Part shown: piece by piece, positions 43,743 to 51,170 of the stretch | Position numbering within the stretch: position 1 is the first letter of the stretch | Layout: each line of letters starts with the position of its first letter | NCBI RefSeq assembly: GCF_017377855.1 | Contig: NZ_JAFREP010000002.1 | Coordinates: 62,001 to 126,000 of the forward strand | Direction: 5' to 3' | Length of the DNA stretch: 64,000 nt | Source of the DNA: Acanthopleuribacter pedis | GTDB taxonomy: Bacteria; Acidobacteriota; Holophagae; Acanthopleuribacterales; Acanthopleuribacteraceae | The notes under the pieces: model-generated | The model's database searches: none | What the model saw: the letters and a program-made list of their open reading frames with translations, nothing else | What the model was told of the DNA's origin: nothing | Made by a program: the position numbers and the translations under genes

Positions 43743-46331
43743 GTGCGGCACAAGCGTTTCCTTCTTTTCCTTTTACTACCGGTATTTCCGTCGCTGTGGG
43801 CCTGGCAAGCCGATGTGCAGGTTGGGCTTACCATCGCGCCCGATCAGCCGTACCTCGACGGCTCGGCGCTGTACACCGCGACTGTCACCAACAACGGACC
43901 GGACCAGGCCACCGGGGTCACCTTGACCATGGTTCTGCCGCCCGGTACCACCTTGGTGAATCAGGAGCCGGCCGGGGATTATAGCGAAAGCCAACACCGG
44001 ATCCTTTGGACGGTGGGGGACCTAAGCGTCTCTCAAACCGAAACCTACACCGTGGAACTGAGCCTGCCGCTGCGTGACGCCGCCAGCCAAATTGAAATCT
44101 TTACCATCGGCCATGACCCCTCGAGCGTACCCGCCGCCTTGTTTCGCGCCCTGCCCGACGCCACCACCTTGGAACTGCTCCAATCCTTTGGGGATCTGAC
44201 CGACCCCACCGGTTTGATCGTTAACGGGCTCGGTGAATTTTTGGTGCTCGACCAGGGCGATCCCGTTCTGGCCAACGGCGAAACCCCCGTCAATGACGGC
44301 CGGCTCTTGCTGCTGGGTGAGTCCAATACCGTTGTGCTTAGTTCCGGGGAGCTTTTGTTTAACCCCCGTGCCGCCGTTGTTCAGCCAGGCCGTTACCTTG
44401 TCGTTGAGCCGCAAGGTTTTGCCGAGGGCTTGCCCGCCCCGGGTTCGATCATTGCGGTTGACCCCGTCAGCGGCGCCCAATCGGTTTTCGCCGAGGGCTC
44501 GCTCATCAGCCTTCCCCAGGACATCATCAACGACGACGACGGCGCCGTCGTGGTTCTCGACGGCAGTAACACCCTCTTTCGGGTTAGTTCCGACGGCGGC
44601 AATCAAACGCTGCTAACCAGTGGCGACTTGTTGCTGGCACCGAGCGCCTTGGCACGGGACAGCGCCGGCGCATTCTGGGTGGCCGACCAACAAAGCGGCA
44701 TCATTAAAATCAGTGGTACCAACTTCACCCAGGAACAGATCAAACCCATTGACGCCGGCAATACGTTTGAGGCGCCTTTTGATTTATTGGTTAGCCGCGG
44801 CGACCGCGTTTTTGTGAACAGTTTTGCTGCCAACGGGAGCCCGCAACAAAACCTCTTGGAAATCAACCCGCTCGACGGTGCCGTTTTGTCCACCTGGCGT
44901 TACGAAAGTAACCACCGCTATCGCGGCATGCTGGCTGAATACGCCGTGACCAATGAATTAAGTGCCGTGACCACCAGTGTTGATCCCGACGGTGACAACA
45001 ATATGTTGGCGTTGAACAACGTGCTTTTACCGAGTCCGCCGGTGGTGACCATTCAGGTCAGTGAAACCATTACCGTGGCCGATAGCGACCAAACCGCCCT
45101 CGCCGTGCAAATCAACGAGCAGGAAACCGTGACCGTTGCCGACGCCGATACCGTGGCCCCGGCCACCTGGATTCGCGTTAGTGAATCGATTCAGGTCACC
45201 GATGACCCGCAACCCATGCTCGCCGTCCAGGTGATGGTCCAGGAAACCATCGGGGTGGGCGACAGCGACGTCACCCAACTCGCCTTGCAACTGGCCGTTC
45301 AAGAAACCGTGCGGGTCGGCGAATCTGAGACCGTGCAATCCGACAGCGGGGGACCGGGTGTCACCGGGACCTTTTTGCCTGGTTTGCGCGTGATCTCGGA
45401 GCATGGCGAACTCGTTTTGGGTGAAACCCAAATGTGGTTGCAATTCAGCGAATTACTCCAGGATCCCCCCGGCGATGGTGAAACCGCGGATGTGACCAAT
45501 CCCATCCACTACCAACTGGTTGGCGCGGGTGTGGACGGCCTGTTCCAAACCGAAACCTGTGGTGATCAACCCTCCGGCGACGATGCGTTCGTGGGTGTTG
45601 CGCGTGTGGTTTGGCTGCCGAAACAGCAAACCGCGGCCGTGCGTTTTGAACGGGAGACAGCCCTCGGCGCGGGCTTGTACCGTATGCTGATTTGCGGGGA
45701 TCGCGGTTTGGTGGATCTCGAGAACATCGCCTTGGACGGCGATGGCGACAACAAGCCGGGCGGCGACTACCGTTTTGATTTCCGGGTGCTCGGCGACAAC
45801 CTGTTGCGCAACCCTCATTTTGACCAGGACCTCGGCGGTTGGATCGCCACCCAAGGCGACGGCGCGGTTAGCTTCAGCGAACGGGACCCCTCGCGTTCGG
45901 GAACGTCCGGGTCGGCGCGGTTCCCCGCTACCGAAACCCCGTTGGAACTCAGCCAATGCATCATCTGGCCGGACCAACCCTTTTGGCAAATCGGCGGCCT
46001 GCTGCAAATCGGACCCGACACCGCGGGTGAACAATTGCAAATCCGCGTCGATTGGTACGGCGACGGAAGCTGTGAAGGCGCGATCCTGGCCACCCAGCAA
46101 CGCACCGTGGCTTCAAATGCGACCGAATCCTCATGGATCCCTTTCCTTTGGCAAGGCGCGGTTCCCGAGGGCGCCGTGTCGGCCGCGGTTTCCTTCCAAT
46201 GGCCCAACAACGCGGCGACCGACCGCTACCTCGACCGCCTCTACTTCAGCGCCGATGCCGAGGTTCGTTTGATTGACAACTTCGACTCAGGAACCCTCGA
46301 CTTATGGCGCATCCCTGAAGCAAAGCGTTAG
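43743..46331 (+). CDS. Large exported protein with DUF11 domain, propeller-like region and short repeats
   Basis: An 862-residue secreted protein starting with GTG 43743 and a signal peptide ending near WAW. Residues about 22-105 form a DUF11-type Ig-like domain (ALYTATVTNNGPDQATGVTL). Residues about 130-430 look like a beta-propeller of NHL type (GLIVNGLGEFLVLDQGDPVL, DIINDDDGAVVVLDGSNTLF). Residues about 435-535 hold five copies of a ~20-residue motif, VxExxxVxDxD, with alternating spacers. The C-terminus has a carbohydrate-binding-like beta-sandwich (DNLLRNPHFDQDLGGWIATQ). Its TAG stop is also the first bases of a family A remnant. It is presumably surface-exposed or secreted; function unknown. 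Confidence 0.8.
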   Translation: MRHKRFLLFLLLPVFPSLWAWQADVQVGLTIAPDQPYLDGSALYTATVTNNGPDQATGVTLTMVLPPGTTLVNQEPAGDYSESQHRILWTVGDLSVSQTETYTVELSLPLRDAASQIEIFTIGHDPSSVPAALFRALPDATTLELLQSFGDLTDPTGLIVNGLGEFLVLDQGDPVLANGETPVNDGRLLLLGESNTVVLSSGELLFNPRAAVVQPGRYLVVEPQGFAEGLPAPGSIIAVDPVSGAQSVFAEGSLISLPQDIINDDDGAVVVLDGSNTLFRVSSDGGNQTLLTSGDLLLAPSALARDSAGAFWVADQQSGIIKISGTNFTQEQIKPIDAGNTFEAPFDLLVSRGDRVFVNSFAANGSPQQNLLEINPLDGAVLSTWRYESNHRYRGMLAEYAVTNELSAVTTSVDPDGDNNMLALNNVLLPSPPVVTIQVSETITVADSDQTALAVQINEQETVTVADADTVAPATWIRVSESIQVTDDPQPMLAVQVMVQETIGVGDSDVTQLALQLAVQETVRVGESETVQSDSGGPGVTGTFLPGLRVISEHGELVLGETQMWLQFSELLQDPPGDGETADVTNPIHYQLVGAGVDGLFQTETCGDQPSGDDAFVGVARVVWLPKQQTAAVRFERETALGAGLYRMLICGDRGLVDLENIALDGDGDNKPGGDYRFDFRVLGDNLLRNPHFDQDLGGWIATQGDGAVSFSERDPSRSGTSGSARFPATETPLELSQCIIWPDQPFWQIGGLLQIGPDTAGEQLQIRVDWYGDGSCEGAILATQQRTVASNATESSWIPFLWQGAVPEGAVSAAVSFQWPNNAATDRYLDRLYFSADAEVRLIDNFDSGTLDLWRIPEAKR

Positions 46332-46358
46332 CCCGCATCAAGCGTTTTGACACGGGCT
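46329..46358. repeat. Family A remnant at the stop codon of the DUF11 gene
   Basis: TAGCCCGCATCAAGCGTTTT followed by GACACGGGCT. Only the outermost GCCCG/CGGGC pairing is kept. The TAG is the stop codon of the upstream gene, the same arrangement as at 25072. Confidence 0.55.
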
Positions 46359-46467
46359 TCCTAACCCAAGCGCGCTTTGCGGATCGCTCTTTTCTCGTGG
46401 GAACCGCGGGGCATTCTCTGAAATGACCGTGTTCCATACAGATTTTAATGCGGCTTTCCCCAGCCGC

Positions 46468-47994
46468 TTATTCCAGGTGGATTCTGCGCACGGATCCGCT
46501 TGGTTGACCCCGCGTAGCCGATCCGATGAAGAGGGTACGGCCGTCGGGACCGAGGGCGATGCCGTTCGGTCTGCGAAAGGTGGCCTCGCTCAATGCACCG
46601 TCTGCATCGCCTTCCACACCCTGGCCGCTGAATAGGGTTACCCGGCCGGCGCGTGTCATCTTGTAGATGAAGGTATCGCCGGTTGCGTAGAAGCTGTCAC
46701 CCACGACGGCCATATGGCCCAGGTTACCGGGAATTTGCCCGATGAGGCTGACCGTTCCGTTCACGTCCACATGCAAAATCGCGCCGCCGATCTGATTGGC
46801 CACATAAAGGGATCCGTCCGCGTTGGTGAACACGTCGATGGGTGTATGGAGCAAGGGGTCGTTGGCAAAAACAGAGACCACACCGGCGGGCGTGATTTTT
46901 GAGATCGTGCGGCCCGGCGCCGACCCACCGTAGTTACAGACGAACAGGTTGCCGTCAGCGTCAAAGGCCATCCCTACCGGGGCATCGAGCCCACGCGCAA
47001 ACAGGGTTACCTGACCCGTTTCATCAATCGTCCGAATCGAGGTGTCGTTGAAATTGGAAACGTACAGTTTGCCCGAGGAATCGCGCGCCATATGCACGGG
47101 TCCACGCAAGCCCGTGGCCAGGGTGGTTACCTCCCCGCTTGGAGCGATACGAATCACATTGTCGTTTAACCAGCCGCCGGCGCCGTAAAGGTTGCCCGCT
47201 TCATCGATGATGAAGCCGTCCATCCCAACACCCATGGCAACGAAGGTATCCACATAAGGCCGAACCGGCTCGGTGGCGCCGGGCAAGGCGGGAATCGGGG
47301 TTGCCGCCGCCATGGCGGGTTCCAGCAGTTCGTTAAAAATGAAGGCCATGCCCAAAATCGGCTGATCGCTTTGCGCGACCAGGTAAAGCGCGCCGGAAAG
47401 TTCCGGGAAAAGCGAGGTCGCGGTCTCGGCAAAAGGTCTGTTCGCGGCGATGGTTCGTGTGGCCGTACCCGCTTGGCTGCCATTCTGGTACGCGAAGAAG
47501 GTGACCTGTGCTTCGACCGCGCCGGGGTTGACGATGACCGGGGCCGATGGGTTGTTGGCCGCCCCGGCGGTCAGGAAATTGAACAGGATGGTTTTGGCTG
47601 TTTGTTCGGGATCGAGCACGTCCGCTTGGGCCGGTGAACTGCCCGATGCACTGCCGGTTGCGGTCACCACCAGGCCCGCGCTGACGCTGTCGCGCGCCGA
47701 TTCCAGCAGGACCATGTACCCGCTTCCCGTCCCAAGCTCCGGGAATAGATCCGCGGAGGCGGCGGTATGTTGGGCAAGGGCGTCGATTTGGAGGGTGCGT
47801 GTCTCCATGTCGGGTGTTTGCCCACTTGGTCGGATCGCATGCAGGCGAATCTCGGCTTGGGTGTTGCCCAGATTGTTGATGATCAGGGTTGCTTGGAATG
47901 AATCGTTGTTGGTGACCCAGGGGACGATTAAGCGGGTCTCAGCCGAAAGCGCGGTTGCAAAAAAAACAAAAAGAGCGGGCGTAAAATACTTCAT
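46468..47994 (-). CDS. Exported NHL/SMP-30-like beta-propeller protein
   Basis: A 508-residue secreted protein with a signal peptide (to LSAE). Residues about 20-235 form a beta-rich domain with a repeated theme (RLIVPWVTNNDSFQATLIIN). Residues about 245-505 are a six-bladed propeller of NHL repeats, e.g. GFIIDEAGNLYGAGGW, HMARDSSGKLYVSNFN, GMAFDADGNLFVCNYG, and the closing NGIALGPDGRTLFIGSATRG. Such propellers bind ligands or act as lactonases; the metal ligands of SMP-30 are not clear here. It is convergent with the DUF11 gene, 136 bases away. Confidence 0.85.
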   Translation of the reverse strand: MKYFTPALFVFFATALSAETRLIVPWVTNNDSFQATLIINNLGNTQAEIRLHAIRPSGQTPDMETRTLQIDALAQHTAASADLFPELGTGSGYMVLLESARDSVSAGLVVTATGSASGSSPAQADVLDPEQTAKTILFNFLTAGAANNPSAPVIVNPGAVEAQVTFFAYQNGSQAGTATRTIAANRPFAETATSLFPELSGALYLVAQSDQPILGMAFIFNELLEPAMAAATPIPALPGATEPVRPYVDTFVAMGVGMDGFIIDEAGNLYGAGGWLNDNVIRIAPSGEVTTLATGLRGPVHMARDSSGKLYVSNFNDTSIRTIDETGQVTLFARGLDAPVGMAFDADGNLFVCNYGGSAPGRTISKITPAGVVSVFANDPLLHTPIDVFTNADGSLYVANQIGGAILHVDVNGTVSLIGQIPGNLGHMAVVGDSFYATGDTFIYKMTRAGRVTLFSGQGVEGDADGALSEATFRRPNGIALGPDGRTLFIGSATRGQPSGSVRRIHLE

Positions 47995-48121
47995 GAGGCC
48001 TCCAGGGGATGATTTGAAGGAGCCTACGAGAAGATCGGCCGGATGGACAGGTAAGGGCCGCTCGATTTTTTATCGATTTATACAAGGTGTGTTTATTTTC
48101 AAAGGTTTACATAGATCGTTG

Positions 48122-50281
48122 TCAAGGTGTCCAATCGAGGTCAAGGCGGCGAATATCGCCTTCGTTTTCGACCGACCGCGTGAAAAGTAGCTGATTTGTT
48201 GCTTCAATCAGGCTCCAGGGACGCGCGGCGACGGCCACCTCGGGTGCGAACTTAACGAGGATCCGTGAATGACCGGACGCCAAATCAAAGGCCTGAATCG
48301 TCGCGCCGTCGGCGTCGTTGGACAGGAAAAGAATGTGCTCGGCAAGCGGTAGCCAGGTGATGCCGTTAAGCCCTTTCCAATCAATCACCAACCGTTCCTC
48401 GCCCCCGTTCACCGGCTTCGACCACAACCCGTGCTCAAGACTTTTGGTGAAGTAGAGGGTTTGCCCGTCGGGTGATTCCTGACCGTAAAAGCCGCCGGTT
48501 TCGGTGACGGCCTCGCCGACGCCGCCGTCAACGGGGAGCCGCCAAAGGTTGAATGAACCGGAGACTTGTTTGACGGCATAGAGCGAGCGGCCGTCGCGAG
48601 ACCATGAGGGACAGACGTGAAAGGCGCCTTCCTCGCCGAGCCGTCTGAGCGTGCCTGATTCGGGATCGAGTACGTGTAAGGTGCGGGCGCGATCATGGGC
48701 GATAAATGCGATCTGGCTGCCGTCGGGCGACCAGCGCGGGAATGCGGCCCGCCGTCTGAGCGTGGTGAGCCGAACGGGGTTGGCGCCGTTGGGATCCGAT
48801 GTCCAAATTTCACCGCCGCCGTCGCGGGTAGAGGAGAACACGAGTTGGTTCCGTTGCGGTGAATAATGTGCGTCCTGGTCGGTTCCGGTCGAGGTAATCC
48901 ACGGATCGGGTTGCGCGGTATCGGCTTGGCCGAGGGTGATGGCGTTAATTTCCATGCGCGGCCGAGTCACATAAACATAGATTGAAGCGCCACTGGGATG
49001 AACCACGGGGAAATATTGGTTCTCGGGTGCACCGCCCAGGAAATGAACCGTGCCGCTCAAATCTGTCTGCCACAAGGCCGCGTTCACACCCTGGTCGTCT
49101 TTCCCTGGGGCCGCAAACACAAGGGACAACCCGTCCGGCATCCAGTCCAGCCCCCACATCTCCGCGCCGATGCGGGTGATTTGGCGGGTGGTGCCTTCAG
49201 CATCGACCGTAAACAGGTCAACACCCATGCCGCTCGACCGCAAGAAGGCGATCCGTTCACCCGTGGGCGAAAAGGCCGGTGCCCGATCAACGAAGTGATG
49301 GGAAACCGGCGCGGCGGTGAGCCAACGGGTTTGCCCGTCCTTCAGGTCGAGTAAACCGATGCCGCCGCGACCGGAGCGGACGTCGTAACGGGCGTAGGCG
49401 ATGTGATCGTCGACGGGCGACCAGTCAATCGGCCGGCCCCCGACCAGGCCGATTCGTTCGTACGCGGTTTCTTCGCCGGTTGCGAGGTCGACGACGGCGA
49501 TGATTGGTCCGGTTGGAAGACCGAGGCGAACATAGGCAAGCCGCGTTCCATCCGCGGAGAAGGTTGGGAACCGTTGCAGGCCGGGTAACGCGTTAAGGGC
49601 GTGGGCTGTCCCGCCGGGTTGGGAGAGGTCCAAAAGCATGATGCGCGAGCTGCCGCGTTTGGCGATCCAGGCATAGGCCAGGCGCAAGCCGTCGGGCGAA
49701 AGCGCGGCATCGTGTTCGATGCCCGGTTGGTAGGTGACCGGGACCATGTTCACGGGTTTGGGTGTGTCAACCGTTGGCCGGCTCGGTTCATCGGCGCGAA
49801 ACAACAGAATCGCGGCTACCATCGCCAGGATGAGGACCGGCACCGCCTGGCGGGCCCGGGGCCAAGGCGCGAACCGGCGCGGGGCCGCGCTGTCCGGGGT
49901 CGTCACCGGGGCCGCGCCGGGATCCGTCGTTTGGGGCGCCGCTTCTTTTGGTTCCGGGACCGCATCGACCAAAAGGCGGTAACCCGTCTTGGGGATGGTC
50001 TCGATATACCGCGGTGTTTCGGAGCGGTCGTCAAGGACCTTGCGCAACCGATGGATGGCATCGGTCACGCCGCGTTTGCCCACGTAACCATTGCCTTCCC
50101 AAATGGATTCGATCAGTTCCGCGCGGGAAACAGGCTGCCCGCGGCGTGCGACCAACACAAAAAGCAGGGCCATGGGTTTTGGCGGCACTTTGATTTCGCC
50201 GGATTCGCCATGGATGCGATTGGTGTCGAAATCGGCGACCACGGTTCCGATCCTGAATCGCCCAGATTTTGTCTCCGACAC
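48122..50281 (-). CDS. CadC-like membrane regulator: winged helix, one TM helix, TolB-type propeller
   Basis: A 719-residue one-component regulator. An OmpR-type winged-helix DNA-binding domain occupies residues about 8-105 (FRIGTVVADFDTNRIHGESG, SRAELIESIWEGN, YIETIPKTGYRLL). A Pro-rich cytoplasmic linker leads to a membrane helix (about 152-170, AVPVLILAMVAAILLF). The periplasmic part is a WD40-like TolB/PD40 propeller (AALSPDGLRLAYAWIAKRG, FSPTGERIAFLRS, WSPDGSQIAFIA). It should sense a periplasmic ligand or protein and act on transcription at the membrane. No target is visible. I chose GTG 50281, which has GGAGGGGG upstream; the longer frame to 50416 adds an Arg/Gly leader. Confidence 0.87.
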   Translation of the reverse strand: MSETKSGRFRIGTVVADFDTNRIHGESGEIKVPPKPMALLFVLVARRGQPVSRAELIESIWEGNGYVGKRGVTDAIHRLRKVLDDRSETPRYIETIPKTGYRLLVDAVPEPKEAAPQTTDPGAAPVTTPDSAAPRRFAPWPRARQAVPVLILAMVAAILLFRADEPSRPTVDTPKPVNMVPVTYQPGIEHDAALSPDGLRLAYAWIAKRGSSRIMLLDLSQPGGTAHALNALPGLQRFPTFSADGTRLAYVRLGLPTGPIIAVVDLATGEETAYERIGLVGGRPIDWSPVDDHIAYARYDVRSGRGGIGLLDLKDGQTRWLTAAPVSHHFVDRAPAFSPTGERIAFLRSSGMGVDLFTVDAEGTTRQITRIGAEMWGLDWMPDGLSLVFAAPGKDDQGVNAALWQTDLSGTVHFLGGAPENQYFPVVHPSGASIYVYVTRPRMEINAITLGQADTAQPDPWITSTGTDQDAHYSPQRNQLVFSSTRDGGGEIWTSDPNGANPVRLTTLRRRAAFPRWSPDGSQIAFIAHDRARTLHVLDPESGTLRRLGEEGAFHVCPSWSRDGRSLYAVKQVSGSFNLWRLPVDGGVGEAVTETGGFYGQESPDGQTLYFTKSLEHGLWSKPVNGGEERLVIDWKGLNGITWLPLAEHILFLSNDADGATIQAFDLASGHSRILVKFAPEVAVAARPWSLIEATNQLLFTRSVENEGDIRRLDLDWTP

Positions 50282-50515
50282 GCGCCGCCCCCTCCGCCTC
50301 GTCCTCGCCCCAGCAACGAGGGCACCGGCTCCTGCAGCGCCATTATAACCATGGGTCGCGGCCGGCATCGCAACCGGGCGACCCGAAAGAAGCTGAGGTC
50401 CCCACCAACGGGGCACTTGGCTGATTTTGAGCGGCCGATGTTTCCCCGGGCGTGTGCCGCGAAGTCTTTTTGCGACCTTGGTGGGGCTAGCTACGAGCCG
50501 TCGGCGCCGTTCGCT

Positions 50516-51052
50516 TTACACCAGACTCATGAAGTGGCTGAATTGGTGTTGCGCTGGTTGGTGGTCGACCTGACCCCGGTCTGTTGTATCGGTAGTGAAC
50601 GCCGGTTGTGCGAACCCTGCCGAATCCGTTTCGGACCCCGCTTCCATTTGGCGTTCGGTTAGTTTTTGTTCCAAAGATGCCGCGCTGCTGATTAAGTTTT
50701 GAATCAGGTTGCTGAACAACTCAGATGTCAACGCGGGGACCGGCTGTGAATAGCACAGCATCAGGCGTTTCTCATTGGGGTCCACGGCAAGGGTTCCGCC
50801 GCTGGTTTCTTGTTGGTGGACGTTGAAGGCCAGCACTGTTTCGTAGAAGGTCTCGCGATCATCATGGGGCACGGGCATCAACGGAATACTGAAATAACAA
50901 CAGGCGGCGGCTTCCACCACGTACAGTTCGAGCAAATAACCATTGCCTGATCGGATGGAACAGGTTCCTTCTTCATCCAAGGATAGCGGGGCTTCCCAGC
51001 CCAAACTCATCTGTTGTAACCACTGATTGACGGTTTCGGTAACGGCTTGCAT
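50516..51052 (-). CDS. CesT-family (Tir chaperone-like) secretion chaperone
   Basis: A 178-residue acidic protein resembling class I type III secretion chaperones of the CesT/SycE fold: N-terminal helix (VTETVNQWLQQMSLG), strands that read the pattern LSLDEEGTCSIRSGNGYLLE, then PLMPVPHDDRETFYETVLAF and a C-terminal helix (ELFSNLIQNLISSAASLEQK). An acidic, Gln/Asp/Thr-rich tail of about 40 residues is unusual. GGAG precedes the ATG. It lies next to, and on the same strand as, a large hydrophilic protein gene, as expected for a chaperone and its cargo. No secretion apparatus genes are in the window. Confidence 0.7.
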   Translation of the reverse strand: MQAVTETVNQWLQQMSLGWEAPLSLDEEGTCSIRSGNGYLLELYVVEAAACCYFSIPLMPVPHDDRETFYETVLAFNVHQQETSGGTLAVDPNEKRLMLCYSQPVPALTSELFSNLIQNLISSAASLEQKLTERQMEAGSETDSAGFAQPAFTTDTTDRGQVDHQPAQHQFSHFMSLV

Positions 51053-51130
51053 GTCTTTTCTCCAGAAAGGAACCCCTTGAACAAGGGGGTTGTCGCGGTC
51101 CTTTGGCAGTACCGCGAGGTGGTCCCATTG

Positions 51131-51147
51131 GGGCGCCTAGGGCGCCC
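51131..51147. terminator. Stem-loop between the chaperone and effector-like genes
   Basis: GGGCGCC, loop TAG, GGCGCCC: a perfect 7-bp stem in the 118-base gap between the two minus-strand genes. No T-tract follows on the minus strand, so it may act as an attenuator or mRNA stabiliser rather than a full terminator. Confidence 0.4.
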
Positions 51148-51170
51148 GTGTTAGTCTCCGGGGACTGGTT

